In this document: one piece after another, positions 36,601-51,600 of the stretch
Layout: each line of letters starts with the position of its first letter
Position numbering within the stretch: the stretch's first letter is position 1
From: Undaria pinnatifida
Taxonomy: Eukaryota > Sar > Phaeophyceae > Laminariales > Alariaceae
Assembly (NCBI GenBank): GCA_012845835.1
Contig: JABAKD010000011.1
Location: forward strand, 8,618,381 to 8,682,380
DNA length: 64,000 bases
Direction: 5' to 3'
The notes under the pieces: generated by a model
What the model was told of the DNA's origin: nothing
Databases searched by the model: none
What the model saw: the letters and a program-made list of their open reading frames with translations, nothing else
Made by a program: the position numbers and the translations under genes

Positions 36601-39600
36601 CCGATGGATAGACTTCATGGACACACTCGACAGTTATACCCGGCGACCGAAAACCCGACGGACACACGCGATGACGCATGCGCACCACTGGTACACGAGA
36701 CAGGCTACCCCCGACTAACAGTTACACGTGGTGGCCAAATTTGGTGCCGCATGGTAACACACGCTAACATTACGCACAACGGTTACACGTGATGGCTACA
36801 ATATACACGACCGTCAACCAAGGCTGAAAAACAACTGCGGTCTCCCCTTATAAAAAATACCAAGGGCAAAATCTGTGCTCTCTACCCCGGTCCAAACAAC
36901 TGCTTGCGCCCACCCCCGCTCTCTCGTTCTGCTTCTGCCCTTACCGGTCGCGCATGAACAAAACGTCCGGGTTAGCCCTCAGCTCTCTCATCATTGAATC
37001 CACGTCCCCCGCCCGAGCTATCGCGAACACACGACCGACGCGCTGCTCCAGCCAGCGGTTGCGGGCGCGGCGGAGCCAGGCCCTCTGGATGCGAGCTACC
37101 GCCACACGTTGCGCCTTAACACCGAATTTCGCAATCATTCGGCGCACCCAGGTGCGGATCATTGCGGCAGCCCTGGAAATGAAAACAAAAACAAAGAAAC
37201 AGGACACGGGGAGAGAGCATGCAAAAAGCAAGCCAAGCATGCCGGAAAATTAAAACCAGGTGCAATCATGACGGCAGCTGTGGAACGAGAATTTGAGAAA
37301 GAGGGGACAACGGAAGCCGTGGAACAAAAATTTGAGAGAGAGGGGAAAGGATGGAGAGAAAAGCCCAACGTAAGAAAAAGAAGATGGGGCAAAAAAAGAA
37401 CTGCCCAGGGCACATTTTGCTGTCTGGATTAAATGCCAGAAGATATACAGATAATACAAATATGAACGGTGAAAATAAAAGGCAAAAGACGCACACGCTA
37501 CGCTAAGGGTGCAACACATGATGGGAAATTATAGGTTCAGGGCATATTTTCATTCTGGGCGCCACAAGGCACACACTGAGTACTAGTTAGTAACACAAAA
37601 AAATACAACAAGGCCACCATTAGCGTATCACAGCACACGTCTCAGGGCGCTTGTGTATTCCTGGCCGCGACAAGATCTAAACCTCGAAAGCGAAGAAAAG
37701 TGGAAAACGTGTTTGCGGGATGTATTTTAGTATATTCGGCAGCACACTTCCACCCCTACCCCCCCCCGCCAACACAACGAAAATGCTTGCCTCCTCATTT
37801 GGAATTCCCGTTCCTTTCTCCGAATCTCCTCCTCCTCCATCCAGAACTCCATGAGCATCAACCCCGCCCGCCTACGGCCCTCCATTCCGCGGACTTGCCT
37901 GAACAGGGCGACGCGTGACGAAATATGCGCACGGGAGTTAGCGGCGAAGCAGATAAATACAAACATGCCTACAGCGTTTGCCTACAGTGTACTGCGCCAC
38001 GGGACAATGTGGGAACAAACTTCTTGCGTGGACTTGAGCGACTACGGTACTTGCTCTGCTTCGCGCTTGCTATTAGCGGCAGACACATACATCATTGCTT
38101 ACATTAGTGACTTGTACCACCACTACAATTGCTACATTTGTGCTACTATGATCGCTACATGGTATATGGTTCACAATATTATTACTACAAGTACTTCTAC
38201 TTATCTTATACCATCCTAAATAATACTAATAATACGTGACGTTTACTATAACCACCACTGCTGCTATGTCAACAATCTGCTGTTTCTCTAACCACAATCA
38301 CTACTACAGCAGCAACAACACGGATTTGCCCACGTACGTACATATCCCAATTGTTGCCGCCTCCTGCGGCAGGCGGAACTCCCGCGCCAGCACACCCCGT
38401 GCTTGTTCATGGATAATCCCCGTCACTGCAACCACACCATCAATTCTCTGCTGCTACCATGACGACCTCCACCACTACCATGACTATAAAATCACGGCCT
38501 ATACCACTACCCCTACCGGTGGTAGTACATAGATTCACCCATCCCGCGTCCGGATGATAATGCCGCTACCTCCTGCAGCAAGTGGAATTCCTACTCTCAC
38601 CCCCCCCCCATCCGCACACGCTTCTGGATAATTACCGCCCTCTAGCCGCCACAAGCAGCAGCAGCAGCAGCAGCACCACCACTGCCATAGCTACGGTAAG
38701 TCCAAGAATACTGCTACCACCATTGCGAGCGCTGTCACTACAACTGTTGAAACAAAAACAGTAAACTTAGCCTACCTCTGGATGATGATCGCCGCAACCT
38801 CCTGCAGCAGGCGGAACTCCCGCGCCTGCATCCCCCGCACCCGCTTCTGGATCAGCACCGCCGAGGCAATACAGTCCTGGTACTTGTGCCGCACGGAACG
38901 GGCACGGTACCACCGCTGCACCAGCAGGACCTGCCGGGAAAAACACACGTATTCATATAACGAGTGCATACCATATAGGATAATTTCTGTTCAAAAGGGA
39001 AATATACAGAGTTCACACCTGAAATCGAGAATTTCGTCGAAACTCATATTTGCAAGCTTTATACATCGAATTGCGTCAAATTTTTCTAGGTTTTTAGGTT
39101 TCATATCTGGTATAATTTACATTCTGGTTACCCTTTCGTCCTTGTGTCACATTTTTAGAGCTATTTTTGGCGTAATTGGAAACACGTATTGTATGATATG
39201 AAATAACTTCGTGCTTGTTTCTTCCCAACGGGTCGGTTTTCAGGCCGTTTCCCTCTCGAAAGGACATTTTTCAGTTTTTCAGCCATTGGTCCTTCATATT
39301 TTCGGAGCTTTTCCAAGTTACATGCTGATTCTTTTCCCAACGGTTCGCTTTATATATATTATTAAGAGCTTGATGCTTTTCGTGAGCACGGGCTACACTT
39401 CACGCAAAATGAGCAAATACAATGACACAATCATCGCGATCCGTTTTTAATGCCGGCGGTAAAAAATTCAAGACCCTAAAAAAGGGAAATCCCAGCGTGT
39501 TTCTAACGGGTTCCATTCGCTCGTTCGGGGTTGGATGATGTACACCCCACGGACATTCCACACCGATACCACCGATACAGCCATCGCATACGTACAAGAG

Positions 39601-42600
39601 CCAAACTAAAAGGTGAGGGTTTTTTCCGTACATTTCAATTCCAATGATCAATAGTCCTGCGAATTAATAGTGGATCTCGTACTCGTAGTAGTGTAGTTAA
39701 TATATCGTTAACCCCTTCAGAACCCCCGAACCCCTCCCTATGCTAAATCCAAGTAACTATGTCCCCAAAAACGGGGTTCCAGTTGTAACGGGGCGTATCG
39801 TTTCTCTTCCAACGGGGCTCCTTTTCGCTCCTTTTTCTTCCCACGGGACTCTTTTTCGTCTGTTGTTTTCTTCAAACGTGACACTTCTCGCCTAATTTCT
39901 CTTTCAAGTGGACTCTTCGTATGTTTCTCTTCCAACCGGACTAGTTTTCGCCTGTTTTTTTTTTCTCTTCTGACGGGATGCTTGTTCTCATGCTTTTATT
40001 TTAGTCCAACGGGATACTTTTCGCCTGTTTTTCTTCTAATAAGAAACTTGTTGGGCCTGGTTTTCGTTCAACCGGACTCTTTTTCGACTGTACTTCTTCT
40101 AGCGAGGCAGTTTTCGCGCGTTCCATTCCAATGAGACAGTTTCTTCCAACGGGATGTATATATTAGGCCTATTTTCATCCAACAGGAAATTTTTTAGGCC
40201 TGCTTATTTCCCACTATGATTCTATCTTCGCCTGTTTTTCCTACAATCGGACTTTTTTGCATGCGTTCTTCCAATGGGACATTTTTTCGCCTGCTTTCGT
40301 TCAAACGATAACATTTTTGTACCGTTCGTTCGTCTAACGGGACTCGATTTCGCTCGTTTATTTCCAACAGGATACTGTTTCGAACGTTTTCTTCCAACAG
40401 GCCATTTTCAGCCTGTTGTTGGCGACGACGAGCCAATGTTCAGGTAAATGCGCCAATCGGGTGCATATGATGATTATCACCATCAGACAACAAGGGCTAC
40501 ATAAGAGGGCTACATTAGGCTACAGATAAATTACGTCACGTTATATCATGATCATAATCACCCCATGAACGTAAGTACTACGGAAGTTGGCTACCAAAGC
40601 CGGGGCCTGAACCATTGCCCATACCCTATCCTACCTTCGCGAGGACGCCCTGGAACCTGTGCCGAAGTAAGAACATGCGCGCGGCGGCGTGAATGACGAT
40701 CGCGGCAGCCTTCTTCTCCTTCAAAGCCATCGACCCTTGCATCGCGCGCACGCAGGCCTGCCGGGGGAGCACACGTGGACGACATAAGCAGCCACAAAAT
40801 TGACCCGATTAGAGCTGCACCCATGTGTTGGGGGATGTTACTGCGAACGAAGGAGGGACAACATTTGCACCTGGTCAAAGGTTAGACTAAACGCTCATAT
40901 AACCACTGCGAACATCGTGTGTTTTTTTTTTCTTCAACTTTTGGTTCACGAACCCTCTACACGTTCATTCAATTTCGTGCTGGTACTGCACTGATATGAT
41001 AGTATGGTTTGCGGGTATAAACAAAACAAACGTAAACAATAGGTACCCGCCAACCACGAGGCATATATATATATCATATATCGACTTGTCAAAATGGTCG
41101 TCAAACATCGACTATCGATAGCCACAAGGTATCGTGTTATCGGTACTACCCCAAGGAATCTATTTATCCCGTACTGATATGATAACATGGTTTGCGGGTA
41201 TAAATAAAACAAACGTAAAAAATAGGTACCCGTTAACCACGAGGCATATATATATGATATATATATATATATCATATATCGACTTGTCAAAATGGTCATC
41301 AAACAGCGACTATCGATAGCCACAAGGTATCGTGTTATCGGAACTACCCCGAGGAATCTGTTCATCCCTCAAAAGCACATTACGATTTGCTCAGATATGT
41401 ATCACCTTACTACAAATAATATGTTTTTTCCTGGCGTATTTCCCACTGCAGAGATTTTGGGGCCTGTCTTGTGACAATGGACGAAAATGCGGCCATGATG
41501 GAGTGCGACAAAAAAACTGACACAACCACCAAAGGAAATATGGTTTACCTCACATATGTTAGAACAAACGAGCACGTATGGGCAGCTATGGCCATGAAGC
41601 CCGCGAAACCGATTCGTTAGGAACAGGACAATAGCACAACGATACCCCAACGCCGCACACCTGAATGAGAGCCGCCTTACGGTGATACACTCCTCGCATC
41701 GCACCGCGGAGCATGTCCTGACCTTGCTCCTTCAAGAACACCTACAAAAAAAAAAAAAAACATTTATGGTGAAACAATCATGGAACAGGGTCAATAAAAC
41801 AAAGGCGAAAAACCAAGCAAGTATTCTCGCGGTGCATTGGTTAAAAAAAAGCGCATAGAAATCCCTATACCTAAAAAAACGAAAAAACACCACAGCATCA
41901 TGCCGCAAAAACACCTCTCCGCCCCCCCCCCGTCTCGAAAGGGATGCGTGGTCAAAAGTCAAAAGCTTAACCCCCTTCCAGCTCCTGTTTTTTGTCGCTA
42001 GTCTAACTCCAAGTGTTTTGCCCCATGCAGGGACTGCGGTGCTAAAAGGGTTACGGCAAGCGACAAACGAACACGCCTCCACCTCCAACCCACCCTCCAA
42101 CTCCAACTCTACGTACCCCTCCACACGCCTGCCCCTCCCCTTCTTTCCACAGCAACCGCTAAAAAAATCGACCCCCAAGAAACTGCTCACAAATCATGTC
42201 ACACCCGCCATCACGGTCCTCTCTCGTCACCTTTGACACCCACCAACCATCGGCGATAACGCCAACAGCCGCTTGCTCTACGCCAACGAATCAACTATTA
42301 ATCGACAACCCTCGAACTCAATCATCGATCGCTTACCCTCGTGTGCCCGATCTGGAAGAACTTGTTAGGCAAAAACGCCTCCAGGATGCTCTGGCAACCC
42401 TGCTTCGCTTGCGCCTCCGTGGCGTGGGCGGGTGGGGGAAGGGCCAACGTCTCGCGGCCAGCGGTGGAGGCTTGTACGAGCTGCCTTTGAAGAAGCTCGA
42501 ATCGCTCGAAGAATTCGAGGAACGGGATGCGTCCGGGATATGCCTGAAAATAAAGTCCAGGGAAAAAAAGGAAAAAGTTCAGAGAATGAACAAAACAAAT

Positions 42601-45600
42601 GGAGCTTGGGACGAACGGACGAAGGGGAGGGGGGGGGGGGGGGGGGGGGGGCGGGAATTGTGTTTGAAAGAACACCGACAACGCAAAAACCGAAGAAAAA
42701 AAAAAGAAAAAAATGGCACATCGTTCCGTTGCTTATTCAACGTGATTCGTGTCGAGATGCAATACAGCAGTGTATACTTTCACGTGCATACTTAGTACCT
42801 TGTACGGGAACGAAACCGAAGCAAAACCAGCATACACTGCGACGGTACAAAACAAGCACAAACGGGCGACAAAACCCAAGCCAAGCCAACAGTCCAGGGC
42901 AGGCAACAACAACTACGAAGGCACTTGATTTCGAACAGACCTGGCATTCCTCTGGCAATGGATGGCCTGCTGGGGAAAAAACAGCCGCGCGTGGCGGCGA
43001 CACGACTCTACAGCAATACATCATCCAAACGAACCCACAATTTCTCACCTCCCGGCGGATACGGACGACCTCCAACACGCCCGAGTAGTTGAGCTGCTGG
43101 TGCACGAGGTGTGAGCTGGAGACGCGGCAACCAGGTCCGAGGAATAGGTGTACAGCATCCGGTGACGTATCGCAGTCCACGGAGGCAGGGGGGACGAGTC
43201 GGAAATTGTGAGACCAGTCATTCCTAAGATAGCGAAAAGTTGATTAGTACGGCCACAGCCAAACATACCAGGGTATCCCAAAACACAGGGGTGGTTCCAA
43301 GGAGAAGGAGCGTGAAACAGCAGTCCAGGTTTCATCGTGGTGCACGCGTGCCGGGCGTCTCTTTACGTAGAACTCCGGGAAAACCCAACTACCTCAACAG
43401 CCCGTGTTGGTTCGTGTGCCCCAAGCTGTGTATTCGTCGCTGCGAAACCCCAAAACCGGTCAAAAAAAGCAAAAGAACGCGATCGCACCTGAATCCTCCA
43501 GGAGCCTTAACATTGTTCGGCTTGATGCACTTGATGTAGTGCGGTTCCGTGGCGCGGAGCGTGGACATGAGCTTCTGCAGCTGCCCTCGGAACGCTTTCG
43601 AGACCGTAAGCGTCGACGACATCTGCGAAACCCTGTCCCGCGCACCCGTACCGCCGTTGCGGCCCTTACGGTTGTCCTAAAAAAAAACACCAGCGAAAAA
43701 CAGAAACGAATAAAAAGAGAGTCAGCGAGGTCAGGAGAACGTGATGGTGATACAAAATAAGACCACTCGTAACCCATTCAAGAATTGCGCCCCCACTCTT
43801 CGCGAAAAATCACTCCGACTATTCGCGAAAATCACTCCGAATTTGTCGGAGGTTCATTTTTTGCAGTGGTTAAGCTTAGGGGTTAACCCCTTTAGAGGCC
43901 CCGAACCCCTCCCTATACTAAACCCAAGTAATTTTGTCCTAAAAAACGGGTTTCCAGTTGTAAAGGGGCTAAGACACCGGGTTACGAAATTTCGACCCCT
44001 CACGCTTGAGCCAAAAACCACCCCATCCCCAATCTATCATCGAGACGACTCATTCCGCCTAAACCAAACACCAATACGTCTTTCATCTGACATTCAAACG
44101 CCTTCAGTACTCCGAGAAAACAACAACCCCCCCCTCATCGAACACACAAACGCCTCCAAATGCCTCCGAGGCATAAATTGAACAAGCCCACCAGCCCCAA
44201 GCCAATTTCTACCCCTGTGTACTAAAACCAAACAATGCAAACCATCCGTCCCCCCCCCATGTGCGTCGACTTAGTATTGCACAGCTCCCGCAAATAACTC
44301 GAACGTGTACCTCCTTTCCCTTCATCTAAAACCAAAACTCCTGCAAGTACACGAAAACCCCCTCCAACGCCGGCCCCGCCTTTGGCAATCCAAGCACTGC
44401 AGCACTCGTTGCAAGCCACCCAATTACGATTTGCGCGTACGCACTTAGGCCCTCCGGGGGAGATCAGACGCCAACCCAACCAAAAGTCGAACCCTTAACC
44501 TAGTCCAAAACAAGTCCCAACATAAACGAGGACGGGATCGGGGTGTGGGGGGATTTGGGTTCGTCAATCAAAATGGCGGCGAGGTCTATTCGGGTTGGTC
44601 CGACCACGCAATCCACCGCCAGACCTCAAGCACTACATACAAGCTTTCAAAAATATGATGTGGCTTCCAATTTAGTGCTGCTGTTTTAGATTCGCAAGGA
44701 GGTCTGTCTCGCACTCAAAAGCAACTTCCGAACCGCGACCCCCACCTGCCAATTGCCACCCCAGTGCGGCGATTTGGAAGGAGAAACTCCTGCGCCCGTC
44801 CTCCCGGGCGACCCCCTTCGGTCGTCGAAAGAAAACGTGTTCACGTTCCCACCACCACCGTTCCTCGAGGGGAGGTGGGAGGAGTTCCCGCCTCCCGGAG
44901 GCGTTCGGTTCGGGGACTGTGTTGCGGACCGGACGGGGGACACTGCGGGAGACAAAGGGTTCCCAAACGGCGTGTTCCCCAGATTGGCGGATTCCACTGC
45001 GGGTAGAAAAAAATCGGGGGGTGGCAGAGGTAGGTTCGAGCGAGAAAGGGGGGGGAGGAGGGTGGGTGGGAAACGCGCAGGTAGGAGCGGTGTCGCGGTG
45101 CCCGAGGTTGAACACGGAGGTTTTGACAACACGATATGGCAGACAACAGCCGTGTCAAGCATTATTCATCGGAGCACCAGCGTTTAAGCAAGGTACATAC
45201 AAGGCACTGACGCATATATATTACGGTTTAACACAACCGCACGCAGCAGTGGGCCACTCGCAAAAAATAGAGGCGTCCAAAGCAGTCGCCAAATACACAG
45301 GACAGACGAAGGTTGTACAACAATGGCAACATGAAACGAAAATACAAGAAAAAATTAAAACTAAAAACAAGGTTCTCGTACTGTAATAACAAAAACGTGT
45401 TTTCCTGTTCAAACACGTCGTGTGACCTACCGGTACAACGCTGGACCGTACGGGCGGACACGCGATTAAACCTTCACTCACTTCCAGCCTCGGGATCGAC
45501 GAAATCAATGACGCCCCTCAGGAACGGGTCGTTCGTGGCGTCGAGCAGGTCGAGCAGGTTGTCGTGAAGCGAGTCGTTGTTCTTCTCCAGGAAACCCTCG

Positions 45601-48600
45601 ATATCGTACACCACCTGTCGCATGACAATATTGCCCACCATCCGTCAACAAACGCAACAATAACGGCGGGTTACGGCTCGGGGTCAGAGCGGATGGGCGA
45701 CACAAAATTTCCTCATGAAAACAAAAACCGTAAATCTTGTAGGCATGCGAGGGTCTAAGGTCATATAATACGAGCACGGACACGAGTGAAATGAGTACAC
45801 ACCCCGCTCCCCCCACCCCAACTAAAAAAACAGCATCACCAGAAATAAAAATGCGCAACAACGGCAATACAGCATCAAGAGCGAGAAAGAAAACAAACCC
45901 AAGAAAAAAGCTTAGCGAAAACTAGCAGGAACAAGAGGAAACAAGAAAACTGCTCGGTTCTCACCTCGCCGGCGAAGTGAAGAACGATGAACTCCGTGGA
46001 GTCGAAGCGAGGCTTGGAGTAGCACCCGCTTTTTCCAAGGTGTGTGTTGTGGTAAAGCTGACAAACGAATAGGTAGGGAGGCATAGCAGCAGTTGATGGC
46101 GCTGGAGGTCATATGTGAGTCATAGCGGAGATTGCTTTTCTTAGATAGATGTCGGGTGCCTACAAAAACAAATCAAAGGACAGAAACAAAACAACAGAAG
46201 TACATACGAACTACATATGTAGATATATAACAGGTAAAAGCCAACGCGGAGACAACTCTTTCTGAGAACCAAAATAGTCGAAAAGATTTTCGAAAGGAAG
46301 AACAGGAGAAGAGGCAGAGAGGGGTCCGCCCTCCCCCACTCGCCTGCAACAGCGCCTTGTTGTTGGCCCTGCGACCCAGTAGCCCCTGTTCCTCCAGCTG
46401 CATGAGGAGACCTCTGGGCTTCTTCGAGACGAGGTCGATGACCGGCTGGTTGTCCTTAAACTCGATCATCGTCCAGTCCAATCTATCACGCCAAAATCGA
46501 GCAACAAACGGCAGTCGAAACCAGACATCCCATAGATGACCACGATGCAATATGGGCATCGTCTCGCCACCTATACTACGAACATACGAGATATCCCTCA
46601 GAACTTGAATAAAAACGAGCAAAAACTCCACCATCTTTATGGTCTAGTTTGGTTTCCACCAGTACTTCCTACATATGTCACAGCATTCATTCCCTCGGAG
46701 ACAATTTGGACAAGCCGTGGTCACGCGGGCCTTCAATTTGGTATTTTCACTCCCGTGTCGTACGTGTGCCTGGAATAGGGTAGCACAACAAGCGGCTGAC
46801 AAATACCGTTGAGAAACGCTACCGATCGCCGCCGCTACCAGAACTGCAAGCGTAGACTATTCGTGGGGCTTGTGCTCATCTCACCCTTCCTTTTCGTACT
46901 CCGCCTGCTCCAGCACGAAGACGTGGCTGTTGAACTGCTGCTGCAGGACCTCGTTCGCAAAGTTGATGCACAGCTGCTCGAAGCTGTTGCGTACCATGAT
47001 CTCAAACCCTGCACTCCGCCGTTTCCAAAGGCGCACGCGCATAAACACACAACAAAGCCGGGTGAAGAAAAAAAAAAAAGGTGGGCGCAGCAGCAGTCAA
47101 TAAATATTGCTGAAGGCCACGCAACGACGACCGCTGGTAGGGACAGCTCGCGCCATCGCCATAGTGGGAACCGAAGGACGCGCCAGCTAGCGTTGGGTTG
47201 CGGAAGCAACTGCGTTAAATCGACACACGACGCGTATGGAAATACGTGGAAGTGTGGTGAGCTTGAGCTTTATTTTTCCCCATCCGCTGGAGGATAATGA
47301 AAAAAAAAAAGCCACGGGGGACCCAAGAGTCCCCTGGTACCCGGTTTTCCGGTAACTCAAACATCTAGATGTTTTATCGGAACAGAAAAACACATGGCTA
47401 GGTTAACACGCTGCGTTTAGAACTTCGGCTGGTTCGTGGTTAAGGGTTAACAAATACCAAGGTCCAGAGTGCTTCATCCGCAGGTGCTGTGAGTCTCATG
47501 AAATCGGTTTCCCTCTGGTTCTCGGCAGAGTTCCACACATCAGGATCACGAAACCAAACCAAAAAGGAACCAAATCAACATGCCCAGCCACACCATAAAT
47601 CCCACGAAACAAGAAAGAAAAAAAAAAGAGACATCAAGCCACGAACCCAAACGAGGGAGTCGTGTCTCACCGAAGATGTCAAGGATGCCGACAAATGCCA
47701 CGGTGCTGGCGACAGTGCTCCCAGCGCCCGCTCCGTGGGCCTCGTTAATCTTGCCCACAAGCCAGTTGAAAACCTTCAAACAGAGTCAGGTGAGGTGGAA
47801 TAGAGTGAAGGCAAGCCGAGACACGTCAAGTCCAGTCCAGCCCAGTCAAGTCAAGCCAAGTCGAGTCATGCTGAATAAATTCAGGTAGAGTCAAGGCATC
47901 ACACCGCGGTTTGCCAACCAATTCGCTCACAGAACCCCATGAGTGTCATGGCAAGGTACACTTAACCAACGAAAAAAAACACCGACACTATTGTCAGCGT
48001 TTATTCGGATGTATACGTGGTTCACCTGTCCGTAAATGTGCTTGACAAGGCCGTTCCTGTTGTCTTTGGCCTGAGTAGGGTCGAGGGGGATTTCCAAAAA
48101 GCTTCCCCTGCCCGTCATCGCCACCTTGAAAGAAAAAAAACGTGAAACGTGCAAGAGGCCAGCAAATGGACAAGCGGGCATAGCGCACGGAAGGAGAGGA
48201 ACAGGCCAGCGAGAAAAACATGAAGGGAGACAACAAAGCAGAATAGTTTATTAAAGCATTGGCGGGTCCTAAGGTCAGGGCAAGATGGGCAGATAACGGG
48301 GAAAATTTGTCCAATGAAACTGTTGGCTGGCGAACTAAAAAGTCTTCCTCCAAGAAGAGTATGATAACAAACGTTCCCCTCAAAAATTACCGCTGCAGAT
48401 ATGCAGCCATGATCACCAAACACCTGAAATCAACAAAAATATAACTGAGTGATACAAGATGTACTCGCCCAACCCGAACGAAGCGTCTGCTCAAAAACGG
48501 GAACTCTGAAAAAAAGGAGATAGGATCACCCACTCAGGCACGGCCACCGTGGACAAGACATACTGTGCGCTATATACTTCACCTTGGATTACGATTTACC

Positions 48601-51600
48601 GCGTCCAAAACCGGTTACAGTATGCAAGGGGACACAAACACACAGTCAACCGAACCCCCACCCGAGCCCGCCACACCTTCTTGCGCAGCGAGGACGTCAG
48701 GCGGTCAGCGGGCAGGCCGGCCATCTTCGCCACCTCCTCCACCTCCACAAGAGGGCTCTCCAGGCACAGCAGCTGCGGCCCATGGCCGCGGGACTCGTGC
48801 CCCCCCTCGTCGTCCAAGAAGCGGATGTTGCCGAGGTGAAGCAAGGCCGACAGCAGGCGCCAGAGCCCCTTTTGCTCCTCGCCGGTAACACCCAGCGTCG
48901 ACAACGCCGAGGCCAAACCATGAAACTCCTCGGCGTCGTCCACCTAAGTGCGTGAGGTGTGAGGTAGGACTCGAGAGTAAGTCACGTTGAAACATGACGA
49001 AATATTGCGGACTTGGAAATACCTCCAACGTTACATGAACCCACCGTTCTGTGTTTCGACTTTCCCCCGATGTCTAAAAAACAACAGCTCAGAAGGTCGC
49101 CCGAGAGGGTGTTTTATCCTGGGTGTTGTACGTTGCACACACGGCTTACGCACAAAAAACGGCCCACAATCGACGCAAGAAGAGTAAGCAAAACAAACCA
49201 AGGCGGGCAGTGTCCACTCACCCACGTCAACACAAAAAACTGCCCATATAAAAAGCACCGCAGCAACGGTAACGGCAAAATCAGCACACGATACAGACAC
49301 TACAGAACCGCATCAACAGCATTGGCCGATCATATCGCGGGCAGACACAGAACCGCTTTCACACCCACTCACCTCGTCGCTCTGCATAAACACGCCTCCC
49401 ATCCGAAGCATTTCGAACTCCGGCGCGTCGCCCACGCGCAAGTCCTCGCGAATGCCGTCCGGCACCTGTTACATATCCAAACCGTGACGTCGCCACTGAA
49501 TTAACACTCCATCGACTTCAACGTAACACACCATTCTTCTCTCAGAAACCACCCCACCCAAAAAACACCGCCCATGGTGATGAAAAACTTGAAGAAAAAA
49601 AAAAGCATGATCACACGGAGTGGTTTTGTTGCATTCATTGCGGCATCCAAAATCAAACGTCTTCCCTTTCTATAAATAGACACCAGAAAAAAGGAGACAT
49701 CACATGAGGCTCAACGGCGAAAAAAAAATAAAACCACGACCATCTGACGTAGACGGCCTCCAGCCTCTACCGGGAGGCAACAGCGGCGTTTGTGAATATT
49801 CACCGCTTCGACAAAAAGGGTTGATCAAACAAACACATAACAAACAAAAAGAGGGGGCGGCACTGCCGACAACTGCTCACCAAGGTATACAACATGATGT
49901 GGGCACGATCCGTACAATGTCAACTAGATGAATTTTCGGTTCGACGTGGTCGCGGGTGTCGTGCCGTCTTCTTCTTTTGCCGAGTGCCCCTGGCATCCCA
50001 AACTATATACCTGGCACCAGGAAAATTTTTTATACAGACTTAAACTTGATAGCGACCGAGCCGACGCACCCCCTTGCAGAGCTGGTAGAAGACGTGGTAG
50101 TTACGCTCGTTGTGCTCCTGGTGAACCAGGCGGCTCTTCTCGAGCAAGAACGGCAGAGTTCTCGCGCCACGGAGTCTCCAGTCTTGGCCGTACTGTAGCT
50201 TGATGTACTTGCCTGCGTGCGTTTGGAAGCAGGGGGAAACAGGGTGGTGTCGGGGGGTACGCGTTTGGAAGCAGGGGGAAACGGGGTGGTGTTGGGGGGT
50301 ACGCTGTGCGCATACGCTCGTGTAACTCTGAAACCAAAATCCAAACGATCTGGTCAGGCATTCACGATAGCAAAAAAAAGTCAAGCATGCCGAGAAAAAC
50401 AACAATAAAAAAAAAAAAACGCTGAACTCACGAACGTTTGCTTACGATAAAAAGAATAAGTCGAACAGCTCTACAAACATTCTGGATAACTGTGGTCCAC
50501 CCCACCCCACCCCCCCCAGACTACCACCATATAATCAGAGCTATATTGGCTCCTCCCAAAACAACATTCTCGCAATGTCGGTAAATACCCCCCGGTTATT
50601 TTTGGTGCAAGCAATGCCTCCCTGGTCGGTAAAAACTCGACATGCTCCGTCAGGACATTGTGGGGATGCGAGGGTCTGTAGTCATATTACAGTCGACCCC
50701 GCTTTAAAGACGCACATGGGTTTTTTTTTTCAGGGCGTCTTTAACCCGGGGAATCGTCTTTAACTTTCCGGGGACAATAACTCCCCTTCCCCGGGGTCAA
50801 CGGAGACGTAACCTACGTCAAACGACGCGCCATTTCAGCAGGAATACTGGCATGACAGGCAAACGCCGAAAAAGAATCACCACGCCGTTGTAGGTATGTA
50901 GAATTTAAGTTTTCGCGGACATCACCTCCACCCGCGCCAACCTGAGAAACTACAACCTTGGCGCTGCACATAGACTACTTGCGTGTGTGGACTGCGCGTG
51001 CTTTGCGTTCGTATTTACAAACAAGGGAACCTGTATTCGAGTACATTTAGTCTCTCGTTGGCCCACTTGAAAATCACTCCTCTGAAGCCTACGCTTGATG
51101 TAGTCACCACATGAAAAATATGCGTACTGCCGTTTCAACGTCACGTACCAACCAGACAGCCACCTGCGCCCGGAACCACACAGCTCGAGTACAGGGGGAA
51201 AATAACACCATGAAGCACGAAACACGCACAACCCTGAAACAAAGAGAGCTCACTCCACTGCAGTTTTAAAAACCGGATCCACACAGAGCATGAAACATGT
51301 TTGCCGAGCGGAGCAAAATCACAGATCGCACCAGCGACCTTAGCCCAAAGAACGGCATTCCCAAACTACGACTTCCATGCATCACGAAGGGTGGACTGCA
51401 CCTCACCCCTCCCCTTCGCTCTACGCTTGACTTGAGTTTCATGTGTAAACGAATGAACGGTTCTCGAAAGAAGGAATAGCGATTCGCGACCGCAATACGC
51501 GTGCATGGGTCGCCCGCAAGGGCACTCATGAATCGATGACACAAGCATAGACTTTGTCGTGCACGTTGGTTCACCACACGGCCTCAAGCCGGCGGCAGAC

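Larger units (their letters stand above)
36945..41741 (-). other. Myosin neck: lever arm with about seven IQ-like motifs
   Basis: Exons 41741-41661, 40757-40635, 38930-38776, 37898-37791 and 37172-36945 encode an almost continuous chain of IQ-like helices. Examples are [80 protein letters not shown] and [15 protein letters not shown]. These would bind calmodulin or myosin light chains and form a long lever. An [16 protein letters not shown] stretch could form a charged single helix. The intron between exons 37898-37791 and 37172-36945 begins with GC rather than GT. Confidence 0.8.
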
